NCBI GenBank assembly: GCA_958352885.1
Contig: CATWQI010000009.1
Span: forward strand, 62,001 to 126,000
DNA: 64,000 nucleotides
Direction: 5' to 3'
Origin: an uncultured Duncaniella sp.
Lineage (GTDB): Bacteria; Bacteroidota; Bacteroidia; Bacteroidales; Muribaculaceae
Position numbers and translations under genes: made by a program. Positions within the stretch are counted from its first letter, which is position 1, and each line of letters opens with the position of its first letter. Shown here one piece after another: positions 45,131 to 54,500 of this stretch. The notes below the pieces were generated by a model. The model was not told the DNA's origin. It did not search any database and saw nothing but the letters and a program-made list of their open reading frames with translations.

Positions 45131-46927
45131 ATGACTGAAGAAGTAAAAAACTCCCCTATCGAGGATTTCGACTGGGAAGCGTATGCAAAGGGTGAGACCA
45201 AGGGTGACAAAACCCGCGAAGAGCTCACCAAAACCTATGATGAATCGCTCAACACCGTGCGTGACAAGGACGTAATCGAAGGTACCATCATCGCCCTCAA
45301 CAAGCGTGAGGCTGTGGTTAACATCGGCTACAAGAGCGACGGCATCATCCCCGTTAGCGAATTCCGCTACAACCCCGACATCAAGGTGGGTGACACTGTT
45401 GAAGTCTTCATCGAAAACCAGGAAGACAAGAAGGGTCAGCTCATCCTTTCTCACCGCAAAGCCCGCGCAGCCCGCTCTTGGGACCGCATCAACGAGGCTC
45501 TCGAGAAAGACGAAGTCATCAAGGGCTACATCAAGTGCCGCACCAAGGGTGGTATGATTGTCGACGTTTTCGGCATCGAGGCATTCCTCCCCGGCTCTCA
45601 AATCGATGTTAAGCCTATCCGCGACTACGATATCTTCGTTGGCAAGACCATGGAGTTCAAGGTCGTAAAAATCAATCAAGAATTCAAGAACGTCGTTGTC
45701 AGCCACAAGGCTCTCATCGAGGCTGAGCTCGAGCAGCAGAAGCGCGAAATCATCGCCAAGCTCGAAAAAGGCCAGGTACTCGAGGGTTCTGTCAAGAACA
45801 TCACTTCTTACGGTGTGTTCATCGACCTCGGCGGCGTAGACGGTCTCATCCACATCACTGACCTCTCTTGGGGCCGCGTAAGCCATCCCGAAGAAGTGGT
45901 ACAGCTCGACCAGAAGCTCAACGTGGTTATCCTCGACTTCGACGACGAGAAGAAGCGTATCGCTCTCGGTCTCAAGCAGCTCCAGCCCCATCCCTGGGAT
46001 GCGCTTGACGCAAACCTCAAGGTTGGCGACAAGGTTAAGGGCAAAGTTGTCGTTATGGCTGACTATGGCGCATTCGTTGAAATCGCTCCCGGCGTAGAAG
46101 GTCTCATCCACGTCAGCGAAATGTCTTGGAGCCAGCACCTCCGCTCTGCTCAGGACTTCATGAAGGTTGGCGACGAAATCGAAGCCGTTATCCTCACACT
46201 CGACCGCGAGGACCGCAAGATGTCTCTCGGCATCAAGCAGCTTAAGAACGATCCTTGGGAAAATATCGAAACCAAATATCCCGTCGGCAGCAAGCACACT
46301 GCAAAAGTACGCAACTTCACTAACTTCGGCGTATTCGTTGAAATCGAAGAAGGCGTTGACGGTCTCATCCACATCAGCGACCTCTCTTGGACCAAGAAGG
46401 TTAAGCACCCCTCTGAATTCACTCAGATTGGCGCAGATATCGATGTTCAGGTTCTCGAAATCGACAAGGACAACCGTCGTCTCTCTCTCGGTCACAAGCA
46501 GCTCGAAGAGAATCCCTGGGACGTATTCGAAACTGTCTTCACCGTTGGCTCAATCCACGAAGGCACCATCATCGAGATGGTAGAGAAGGGCGCTGTTATC
46601 GCTCTCCCCTACGGCGTGGAAGGCTTCGCTACTCCCAAGCACCTCGTGAAGGAAGATGGTAGCCGTGCTCAGGTTGACGAGAAGCTCAACTTCAAGGTTA
46701 TCGAATTCAACAAGGACAGCAAGCGCATCATCCTTTCTCACAGCCGCATCTTCGAAGATGAGCAGAAGGGCGAACGCGCTGAAGCTCCCAAGAAGCAGGG
46801 TGGCAACCGTCGTGGTGGCAACCGTCGTGCTGATGAAGCTCCCGCTCTCAACACTCCTCTTGAGAAGACTACTCTCGGCGACCTCGAAGCTCTCGCTGAA
46901 CTCAAGCAGAAGCTCGCTGGCAAGTAA
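45131..46927 (+). CDS. rpsA: 30S ribosomal protein S1
   Basis: S1 binds mRNA leaders on the 30S subunit. Six S1 (OB-fold) domains can be followed, beginning near residues 38, 123, 212, 297, 385 and 470; the last four share DGLIHITDLSW-like cores (DGLIHITDLSW, EGLIHVSEMSW, DGLIHISDLSW, then EGFATPKHLV). At 598 residues it is standard for Bacteroidetes. The C-terminal tail contains GGNRRGGNRR, a basic RNA-binding extension. Codon choice is noticeably biased towards highly expressed-gene codons (many TCT, GGT, CTC and AAG), unlike its neighbours. A strong terminator follows. Confidence 0.98.
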   Translation: MTEEVKNSPIEDFDWEAYAKGETKGDKTREELTKTYDESLNTVRDKDVIEGTIIALNKREAVVNIGYKSDGIIPVSEFRYNPDIKVGDTVEVFIENQEDKKGQLILSHRKARAARSWDRINEALEKDEVIKGYIKCRTKGGMIVDVFGIEAFLPGSQIDVKPIRDYDIFVGKTMEFKVVKINQEFKNVVVSHKALIEAELEQQKREIIAKLEKGQVLEGSVKNITSYGVFIDLGGVDGLIHITDLSWGRVSHPEEVVQLDQKLNVVILDFDDEKKRIALGLKQLQPHPWDALDANLKVGDKVKGKVVVMADYGAFVEIAPGVEGLIHVSEMSWSQHLRSAQDFMKVGDEIEAVILTLDREDRKMSLGIKQLKNDPWENIETKYPVGSKHTAKVRNFTNFGVFVEIEEGVDGLIHISDLSWTKKVKHPSEFTQIGADIDVQVLEIDKDNRRLSLGHKQLEENPWDVFETVFTVGSIHEGTIIEMVEKGAVIALPYGVEGFATPKHLVKEDGSRAQVDEKLNFKVIEFNKDSKRIILSHSRIFEDEQKGERAEAPKKQGGNRRGGNRRADEAPALNTPLEKTTLGDLEALAELKQKLAGK

Positions 46928-46955
46928 TCCACTTGCTCTGACAGCATAAACCAAC

Positions 46956-46998
46956 AGCTCCGGCTATGCTTAACGCACAGCCGGAGCTTATTTTTTAC
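46956..46998 (+). terminator. Terminator of rpsA
   Basis: AGCTCCGGCT (46956-46965) and AGCCGGAGCT (46979-46988) form a perfect 10-base stem followed by TATTTTTTA, a strong rho-independent terminator 29 bases after the stop. Confidence 0.9.
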
Positions 46999-47051
46999 CC
47001 TGCCGCAACACAGCGGAACCACCCGCACCGTCATGGCTCATCCGTCATGGC

Positions 47052-47696
47052 TCACTTCCTTCCGAAATCAGCTGGAATCTCACCCCAGACCGGAGTGTCC
47101 CATGTAAGTATAGGATTAGTTACACTATTATTGTGAAGCCACTCTGTGGCACGTTCAATCATCTTGAAAATCTCGGCATTCTCGGCAGAAGGAACAAGCG
47201 AAGTCTTAGGCGCACCGTTACGCACCCAAGCCCGGGCAGTCCGCGAATCTGAATAGATAGGAGTGTTCGGACGCCCCTGCTGCTTCAGCAGAGCCAGACC
47301 GTGGACCAGAGCCAGAAACTCACCTATATTATTAGTACCGCCTCTGAACGGACCGGCATGGAAAATACGCTCACCGGTACGCACCCACACCCCCTGGTAC
47401 TCCACTGGACCAGGATTCTTCGAGCAAGCCGCATCCACGGCAAGCGCATCCTGCCTTATCTCTGGGAAAGCATCGTAATTCCTCACATCAGGGCGATGCG
47501 AAGCTATTGACTTAAGTATGTCAAGCTGCTCCACCGGGTCACCGCGGTAAGCCGCCACTGCAGCCTCCTGAGAGTCAAAACTCTTATACTTCGCATCCGG
47601 ATACCCCTCCACCTGAAGGCGACATTCCTCCCACGAGTCAAACACACCTGTGGCATATCCGTTCCATACCACATAAAATTTCCGTCTTGGTGCCAT
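47052..47696 (-). CDS. Ribonuclease H with N-terminal viroplasmin-type domain
   Basis: RNase H cleaves RNA in RNA-DNA hybrids. Residues 1-50 are the viroplasmin (caulimovirus VI) RNA-binding domain: KFYVVWNGYATGVFDSWEEC and GYPDAKYKSFDS. The RNase H domain follows with the four acidic residues in their usual contexts: AVDAACSKNPG (Asp), GGTNNIGEFLALVHGL (Glu), PIYSDSRTARAW (Asp) and LTWDTPVWGEIPADFGRK (Asp). At 214 residues it is the standard Bacteroidetes form. It is the last gene of the minus-strand unit with aroK and the dehydrogenase-like gene (54-base gap). Confidence 0.93.
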   Translation of the reverse strand: MAPRRKFYVVWNGYATGVFDSWEECRLQVEGYPDAKYKSFDSQEAAVAAYRGDPVEQLDILKSIASHRPDVRNYDAFPEIRQDALAVDAACSKNPGPVEYQGVWVRTGERIFHAGPFRGGTNNIGEFLALVHGLALLKQQGRPNTPIYSDSRTARAWVRNGAPKTSLVPSAENAEIFKMIERATEWLHNNSVTNPILTWDTPVWGEIPADFGRK

Positions 47697-47750
47697 ACAT
47701 CTCTTACTTACAAAATCAAACTGCTGCGTGTCATCTCCCGTAACACCCTC

Positions 47751-48932
47751 CTACGAAAGAGTCAGATATATCGAAATATCCACATTGCGTATCCCCATCT
47801 CGGAAGCGATGCGTGGATTAACAATCTTCCCGAAAAACGTAAACGTGGCTTTCTGCATGCCGGGGTGCAGCTTCAACGCATTGCTAACCCCATCGCACGT
47901 CACTATGCTCTGCATCAGAGTGAGAAACGTATTGCTCAGAGCCATGGCAGCCGTACGGGCAACCGCACAGCCCGCATGCACGAAGCACACACGCCCCCCT
48001 GTCCCGGCTGCCCCCTCCGCTGCCGACACCTGAGCCAGATCCACCGCTGTCATGGACGGGAAAGCAGACCCGTCGTCCGACGCAAGGTCAAACGTCACCA
48101 CCCCACGCTTCATGGTTTCAACCACATCACGGCTCACGCTGAATGGCTCATGCGTACCGCACACCACCACAACGTCCGCCGAACGCAACGCATTGTCAAG
48201 CGTGCGAGGATGGAGCGACGAGGTTATCACCCAGGCCCCAAGCTCCTGCGAAGCCCGGCGTAGGGAATAGACATCATTGTCATACATCCTCACCATAGCC
48301 CCCAGCCCCACCGCTGACCGGGCGGCGGCACATGCGGCAATCCCGGAGCCGATAATAAGAGTCTCGCACGGCACTATCCCCGCCACTCCGCCAAGCAATA
48401 TACCCTTCCCCCTCTGCGAGTCGGCAAGCAGCGAAGAGGCGATTGCCATGGAAGCCCTCCCGTCAATCTCGGCAAGGATATCCGCAAATGGCGTACACCC
48501 CCTCTCATCCTCTATCAGGTCGATAGCTATCGCTATGATATGCCGCCGCAGCAACTCCTTCACAGCCGCCGCCTTCTGGTAGCTTGGCTTAAGCAGTGTA
48601 AGCAGCATTGCCCCGCGCCGCATCTTTCTCACATCCGAGGGCTCAGGCGGAGCAAGATATATCACTATATCACAGCCCAGAGCCTCCTCGCGCGTCCCCA
48701 CCGACACACCGGCTCTCATGTACTGATTATCCGTATAATGGATACAGTCAGCAGCTCCTTCCTGCATCTTGACCCTGAACCCGCGCTCTATCAGCTGACC
48801 GGCAGCCTCAGGAGTCAGCGGAAACCGGCGTTCCGACGGATTATCACACGTAGGTAGACCTATTGAGAACCCTCGGTGGCATGTAGCCGTCTCAAGAGGT
48901 TGTTCTTGCGGAGTTGGCGTTTCAGCTATCAT
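47751..48932 (-). CDS. Divergent alanine dehydrogenase / transhydrogenase-alpha-like protein
   Basis: The protein (393 residues) has the AlaDH/PNT fold: an N-terminal domain with SERRFPLTPEAAGQLIERGF and DNQYMRAGVSVG, and a Rossmann domain with LIIGSGIAACAAARSAVGLG and MVRMYDNDVYSLRRAS. The nucleotide-binding loop is GSGIAA rather than the usual GGGVVG. The catalytic Lys of KVKEP is replaced (the segment reads IYLAPPEP) and the catalytic His of the FLHLA motif is Lys (LTLLKPS). Alanine dehydrogenation is therefore doubtful. The start ATG 48932 is retained; the first 18 residues look unlike the family. It lies 15 bases after aroK. Confidence 0.7.
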   Translation of the reverse strand: MIAETPTPQEQPLETATCHRGFSIGLPTCDNPSERRFPLTPEAAGQLIERGFRVKMQEGAADCIHYTDNQYMRAGVSVGTREEALGCDIVIYLAPPEPSDVRKMRRGAMLLTLLKPSYQKAAAVKELLRRHIIAIAIDLIEDERGCTPFADILAEIDGRASMAIASSLLADSQRGKGILLGGVAGIVPCETLIIGSGIAACAAARSAVGLGAMVRMYDNDVYSLRRASQELGAWVITSSLHPRTLDNALRSADVVVVCGTHEPFSVSRDVVETMKRGVVTFDLASDDGSAFPSMTAVDLAQVSAAEGAAGTGGRVCFVHAGCAVARTAAMALSNTFLTLMQSIVTCDGVSNALKLHPGMQKATFTFFGKIVNPRIASEMGIRNVDISIYLTLS

Positions 48933-48947
48933 AACGGAGAGACATTT

Positions 48948-49496
48948 TTAGTTCTTTTTCAGCGGCAAATCAAAACGTGCGATAAAAGCCTCGCACTTCT
49001 CCTCTATCTGATTCTCATCCTCAAGCAACGTGCAGTCAAACGTGCACGCCGCCTTCGAATAATATGGCATACGCCTCTCAAGCTGCTCTGTTATAAACCT
49101 GTCAAGCTCCTCATCGTCAAGATTCGCTATCAACGGACGCTTGGCACGCCCCCTTTTCAGACGTTCGAGCAATCGCCCGTGTGACGCACACAGATGCACG
49201 GTCACGCCATAGCGGTTCATCAGCTCCATATTATCGCCGAAACATGGAGTCCCGCCCCCGCAGGCTATCACTGCGTTAGGTGTGGCAGCCAAATCGGCAA
49301 GAGCGTCCCGCTCCATCTCACGGAAAGCGCCCTCCCCGTCCGACGAGAAAATCTCACGTATGCTCTTGCCCGCACGCTCCTCTATATAGTCGTCCAAATC
49401 GACAAACCGTATATCGCACCGTGCAGCCAAAGCCTTGCCAAGCGTTGACTTCCCGCAACCCATATATCCTATCAAATAAATCGGTCTCATTGCCAT
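48948..49496 (-). CDS. aroK: Shikimate kinase
   Basis: Shikimate kinase phosphorylates shikimate in aromatic amino acid and chorismate synthesis. The 182-residue protein shows IYLIGYMGCGKSTLGKALA (Walker A), FVDLDDYIEERAGKSI with the shikimate-binding Asp pair, IREIFSSDGEGAFREMERD and the CGGGTP motif (second substrate loop), then RAKRPLIA with the lid Arg residues. The start ATG 49496 is used; M3 is equally possible. It is the first gene of a minus-strand unit with the dehydrogenase-like and RNase H genes, driven from a -7 box at 49518. Confidence 0.96.
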   Translation of the reverse strand: MAMRPIYLIGYMGCGKSTLGKALAARCDIRFVDLDDYIEERAGKSIREIFSSDGEGAFREMERDALADLAATPNAVIACGGGTPCFGDNMELMNRYGVTVHLCASHGRLLERLKRGRAKRPLIANLDDEELDRFITEQLERRMPYYSKAACTFDCTLLEDENQIEEKCEAFIARFDLPLKKN

Positions 49497-49517
49497 CGAT
49501 AAATTTCTTAACGCTTA

Positions 49518-49525
49518 CAAAATTA
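49518..49525 (-). promoter_or_regulatory. -7 box (TAATTTTG) for aroK
   Basis: On the minus strand TAATTTTG matches TAnnTTTG, 22 bases before the aroK ATG. No TTG is at the optimal distance. It is divergent from the box at 49603. Confidence 0.5.
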
Positions 49526-49602
49526 CAATAATAATCTGATTCATTACATATTTCACATCAAGCAAAACGAACCCTCAGCCACAATTATTCCGGAAAATTC
49601 AT

Positions 49603-49610
49603 TAACTTTG
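49603..49610 (+). promoter_or_regulatory. -7 box (TAACTTTG) for the Septu-like cassette
   Basis: TAACTTTG is an exact match, 29 bases before the ATPase ATG; the -33 region is poor. The intergenic stretch 49497-49638 has no room for a reverse transcriptase or a long retron RNA. Confidence 0.6.
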
Positions 49611-49638
49611 TGAAAATAACATTTTCAATCCAGGTTTT

Positions 49639-50856
49639 ATGTATCTGACCAATCTAAAAATAAAGAATATCGGCCCGTTCCGTGAGGGGGAAATAGAGTT
49701 TGCCTGCAATACCCAATCAAATGAACAGAACCCTGTCACTATAATAACCGGCATGAATGGCACAGGCAAATCCGTCATCATCGATGCCATTCGAGCTGCA
49801 TTGAGCGGTCAGAAATTAGAGCGTAACATTGTTGCGAAACCCGACGATTTCTATATCAAAATTGATGCGGTTATTAATAAAGAATTATACCATTTATCCA
49901 CATCTGATGCTCAATATGGATATATAAACACCGTTGATTATCTAAAAATCGGAAAATACTTACAGTCCGCATATTCTGAAAATGCGCCTGTGCAGCCATG
50001 GATAATTGACTACTGGTCCACACGTACTCCGGCTGATTCGTTCAGTATTAAAAGCATTAAGAGCATTGACCACAATGGGTTGCTGAAAGATGTCATGTTA
50101 GGCAACAAACGAAACGTTGATCTTACAAACTTCCTATGCCACATAGACTATCTACGCAGCAGCGATGTTGACTCTGAAAAAGAGCTTGGTGGCATGCTAT
50201 ACAAAGTAATAAAGAAAACCATTAACCTGTGCCTTGAAAACGGGACATTCAAACATATTCGCCGTACTGATCTTCAACCCATCATTGAGCAAAACGGACA
50301 CGATGTCACTCTTGACAAGCTAAGCAGTGGCAATCTGTTCCTTATCGAACATATTATGTTATTGCTTTGTAAGATGTATTCACTTTCAGTGCTGCTTGAC
50401 ATACCTCCGAAGAATATTTTACATAGCCCCGGGCTACTCCTTATTGACGAAATCGAGAATCACTTGCATCCGAGATGGCAAAAATCCATCCTCGGCATAA
50501 TCCGTTCCCTTTTCCCGAACCTTCAAATCATACTCACTACTCATTCACCATTCATTCTGTCGTCACTACCGGGAATACGGATTTACACATGTAAATCTGA
50601 AATCGGACATAGCATAATTGTGGATGAAACTGATACTTACAGCAATATGCCGGTCGATGAAATCCTCCTGAGTGATGCATTCAACGTTTATCCGTTCAAC
50701 AATGAAATCACTGAATTGATGATTAGTCGAAAGAAAGCCGTTGAGACCGGAGATAACGAGAAAGCCCGCACAATAGCATCCAAATTAAGCCGTATAAATC
50801 CTGAATATTTTGCATATCTGGATATCGAGAACCGAATTAACACCTTAAAAAAATGA
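49639..50856 (+). CDS. AAA15-type ATPase, PtuA-like (Septu anti-phage system)
   Basis: A 405-residue RecF/SMC-type ATPase. The fold is complete: MYLTNLKIKNIGPFREGEIE opening strands, Walker A GMNGTGKS (residues 38-45), the signature-like LSSGNLFLIEH, Walker B LLLIDEIENHLHP (Asp270, Glu271) and the histidine loop TTHSPF. No TOPRIM or nuclease domain follows; the C-terminal 80 residues are helical. The next gene overlaps its stop in ATGA and encodes an HNH nuclease. ATPase plus HNH in this order is the make-up of Septu (PtuA-PtuB), where the ATPase controls nuclease action on phage or cell DNA. The gene is visibly richer in A and T than its neighbours, consistent with transfer. The Septu label is inference from pair structure. 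Confidence 0.8.
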   Translation: MYLTNLKIKNIGPFREGEIEFACNTQSNEQNPVTIITGMNGTGKSVIIDAIRAALSGQKLERNIVAKPDDFYIKIDAVINKELYHLSTSDAQYGYINTVDYLKIGKYLQSAYSENAPVQPWIIDYWSTRTPADSFSIKSIKSIDHNGLLKDVMLGNKRNVDLTNFLCHIDYLRSSDVDSEKELGGMLYKVIKKTINLCLENGTFKHIRRTDLQPIIEQNGHDVTLDKLSSGNLFLIEHIMLLLCKMYSLSVLLDIPPKNILHSPGLLLIDEIENHLHPRWQKSILGIIRSLFPNLQIILTTHSPFILSSLPGIRIYTCKSEIGHSIIVDETDTYSNMPVDEILLSDAFNVYPFNNEITELMISRKKAVETGDNEKARTIASKLSRINPEYFAYLDIENRINTLKK

Positions 50857-51524
50857 GACACATCGAAAGATTGCCAATCCCCGGAATATTAGCCAGTAAA
50901 CATATGGAATGGCAACAGAAATACGACGAAAAGCTCAAATCTCAACCCGGTGCTCGCCCCGATTCCAGTAAATATGCTCATAAAGACATCCGCCGGCAAC
51001 TTATGTCGATGTCTTACGGCAAATGCTTTTATTGTGAGAGCATCCTGAGCAATCAGCCAAAGGAGGTCGACCATTTCATCGAAGTAGCAGTTGACCGGTC
51101 TAAAGCTTATTCATGGGATAATTTATATCTTGCATGTCTGAATTGCAATGACAAGATTCCTCACAATAAAATCTCTGTGAATGACGCTCTTGACCCTTGC
51201 AGGGACTCCGATGAAGCCATTAAAGCGAACATTTCATTCGACAACGAGTTTATAGTTGCTGTTCCTGGCTCCCCGCTCGGACTTAACACCATCAAGAAAT
51301 TCCGCCTTAATGACGAACAGCTGGACAACAAACGCGCAAAATGGTTAAATCATATTGAGCGTCAATTGAGACAAATACTTTGCGACATGATTGACGAGGG
51401 CAGAAACAAATTAAATGGGGAAGAACGCTTGATTATTGAATCATTCAAACAACCTGACCACCCCTACAGTCTGATGAGTGAAATATTTCTTGATAGAATT
51501 TCCGCACTAAAGAAATATCTGTAA
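50853..51524 (+). CDS. HNH endonuclease, PtuB-like (TIGR02646-type)
   Basis: A 223-residue protein with an HNH nuclease core: CFYCE (Cys58, Cys61), VDHFIEV (Asp73, His74), WDNLYLAC (Asn90, Cys95) and CNDKIPHNK (Cys98, His104). The four cysteines form the structural zinc site and the His/Asn residues the active site. The start MRHIERLPIPGIL and the LDPCRDSD segment resemble the PtuB/TIGR02646 family linked to retrons and Septu. It overlaps the ATPase gene by four bases, so the two are coupled, and it carries the same low G+C bias. The next gene starts 46 bases on, without a clear terminator between. I am fairly sure of the nuclease fold, less so of the target. Confidence 0.82.
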   Translation: MRHIERLPIPGILASKHMEWQQKYDEKLKSQPGARPDSSKYAHKDIRRQLMSMSYGKCFYCESILSNQPKEVDHFIEVAVDRSKAYSWDNLYLACLNCNDKIPHNKISVNDALDPCRDSDEAIKANISFDNEFIVAVPGSPLGLNTIKKFRLNDEQLDNKRAKWLNHIERQLRQILCDMIDEGRNKLNGEERLIIESFKQPDHPYSLMSEIFLDRISALKKYL

Positions 51525-51570
51525 CTTTCCTGTCCAAACTCCTTTTGTAATCTATATCTAAATATCATCC

Positions 51571-54500
51571 ATGAAATTCAATAAACTGTTGCTTTCAGCT
51601 GTGCTGTCAGGGGCTGCGCTCTCACTTGGAGCCGCCACCCCCGAGTGGCTTGACCCGCAGGTAAACGAGGTGAACCGCTATCCCATGCACACCGAATATT
51701 TCGCATTTGAATCCGTCGATGCCATACCGGCAGGCAAGTATAAATCCGCCAACTTCCTGTCGCTCGACGGTAAATGGAAATTCCGTTGGGTACCGGATGC
51801 TGACATGGTGGTCAACGATGGCTTTGAAAAACCGGGCTACGATGCCTCCAAGTGGGATGATATGACCGTCCCGGGCGTATGGGAGCTGAACGGATATGGT
51901 GACCCCATATATATCAACACCGGCTACCCGTGGCGAGGACATTTCAAGAACAATCCACCCGAAGTACCCGCCAAGGACAACCACACAGGCGTATACCGGC
52001 GTGAAATCAAAATCCCCGCCGACTGGAAAGGGAAAGACATAATAGCCCGCTTCGGTTCCGTGACATCCAACCTCACACTGTGGGTCAACGGGAAACTCGT
52101 CGGCTACGGCGAGGACAGCAAACTCGCTCAGGAATTCGACGTGACACGCTACCTCGTCCCGGGCAAGGAAAACACCATCGCTCTCATGATACGCCGGTGG
52201 TGCGACGGAACATACCTTGAGGACCAGGATTTCTTCCGATTCTCAGGCATAGCGCGCGAAAGTTATCTATACGCACGCCCCAAAAACCGCATTGAGGATA
52301 TCCGTGTAAACGCCACTCTTGATGACACTTACCGTGACGGCATCCTCAACGTCACCACCGATATAAAAGGCTCCGGCACACTCCGCATCGAGCTCATTGA
52401 TGGTGACAAGACCGTAGCCGAAGCCACCGTTCGCGGCGCAAAAGGCAGAATCAGCCGGACTTTCGAAATACCCTCACCACGCCGATGGACAGCAGAAACT
52501 CCGGAACTATACACGCTTCGTGCCACTCTTGACAGAGACGGAAAAACACTGGAGGCAATACCCGTAAACATTGGATTCCGCCGTATAGAAATAAAGGATG
52601 GACAATTACTCGTCAACGGACAGCCGATACTCATAAAGGGTGCCAACAGGCATGAACTCGACCCGGACGGAGGATATGTCGTATCACTCGAACGCATGGA
52701 ACAGGACATTCTGCGCATGAAGGAGCTAAACATCAATGCCGTGCGCACATGCCACTATCCCGACGACCCACGGTGGTACGACCTTTGTGACCGCTACGGT
52801 CTCTATGTCACAGCCGAGGCAAACATCGAGAGCCACGGCATGGGCTACGGCAAAGAGACCCTCGCCAAGGACCCTGCCTACGCCAAAGCCCACATGGAGC
52901 GCAACCGGCGCCATGTCAGTGCCATGTACAATCATCCAAGCATCATAGTCTGGTCACTCGGCAATGAAGCCGGCTACGGACCTAACTTTGAAGCTGCCTA
53001 CTCATGGATTAAGAACGAGGACCCGTCACGGCCCGTGCAGTATGAACGAGCCGGACTTAACGGCAAGACCGACATATTTTGCCCCATGTATTACCCTTAC
53101 GCCAATAGCGAGCGCTATGCGTCCGACTCAGCCTCCGTCAAACCGCTCATACAATGCGAATACGCCCATGCCATGGGCAACTCCCTCGGAGGCTTCAAGG
53201 AATATTGGGACCTTATACGCAAATACCCCAAATACCAGGGCGGATACATCTGGGACTTCGTTGACCAAGGTGTACGCCACACCGGCAAGGACGGAGTGAC
53301 AATCATGGCTTACGGCGGAGACTTCAACTCCTACGATGCCAGCGACGGCAACTTCTGCGTCAACGGACTCATAAGCCCCGACCGCGTGCCAAACCCGCAC
53401 GCTTACGAAGCACAGAAAATCTATCAGAACATCTGGACAACTCTTAAATCCGGGAGGACACTCGAAATTTTCAACGAAAATTTCTTTAAGCCGCTCGACA
53501 ACGTTTCGCTTGAATGGACATTGCTCCGAAACGGCACTCCTGTGCGCACCGGCACAGTCGCCACTCTTGAAATAGCACCGCAGACCACCGCAGAGTACAC
53601 AGTGGACTACGGCGACATATCACCCGAGGCAGAATGGCTCCTTAACCTCGAATACAAACTCAAGAATGCCGAGGGAATCCTCCCCGCCGGACATGCGGTG
53701 GCACGCGAGCAGCTGGCACTCACCGGATTCGTCCCGTGCGGAACCATTGCCCACGGCACATCATCGCCTGTGACCGTCAACGATAATGCCGGAAACATTA
53801 CCGTGACCGGTGACAATTTCACCCTCGCCGTTGACAAATCCACCGGATTCATAAATCTTTACAACGCCGCCGGAACCTCACTCCTCAATCCCGGCGAATA
53901 CATCCGCCCGAACTTCTGGCGCGCCCCCACCGACAATGATTACGGAGCTAACCTTCAGAAGAAATACCGTGTGTGGCGCACACCGGTGCTCGACCTCAAG
54001 TCTCTCACATACAATCCGTCCGACAGCGGCATCACAATCTCGGCTGGCTATCAGCTCCCGGACGTGAAAGCGTCCCTTAATCTCGGATACTTTGTATCCC
54101 CTGACGGCACTGTAAGCATAACCCAGACCTTGACACCCGACAGCACAGCCGCCGACGTGCCCGACATGTTCCGTTTCGGCATGATTATCCCGATGCGCAA
54201 ATCATTCGACGAGATAGAGTACTATGGACGCGGACCGGGCGAAAACTACTCCGACAGAGCACATGCTATGCCCATCGGCATATATCGTCAGAGCGTCGGC
54301 TCGCAGCCCTACCCCTACATACGTCCCCAAGAAACAGGAACCCGTACCGACATCCGTTGGTGCAGACTCATCGACGACAAGGGGACAGGACTGCAAATCA
54401 CCTCCGGCAGCCCTTTCTCCGCTTCAGCGCTACACTACACCATCGGTTCCCTTGACGGTGGCGAGGAGAAAGCCAACACCCACTTTGCCGAAGTCAAGCC

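Noticed and set aside
45128..46495. 455-codon open frame on the minus strand opposite rpsA
   Set aside because: It mirrors the strongly biased codon use of rpsA, lacks a promoter or family match, and rpsA on the plus strand is certain.
49497..51524. Retron or Gabija origin of the ATPase-HNH pair
   Set aside because: There is no reverse transcriptase or room for a retron RNA, and neither a TOPRIM nor a UvrD-type helicase domain, so these alternatives do not fit.
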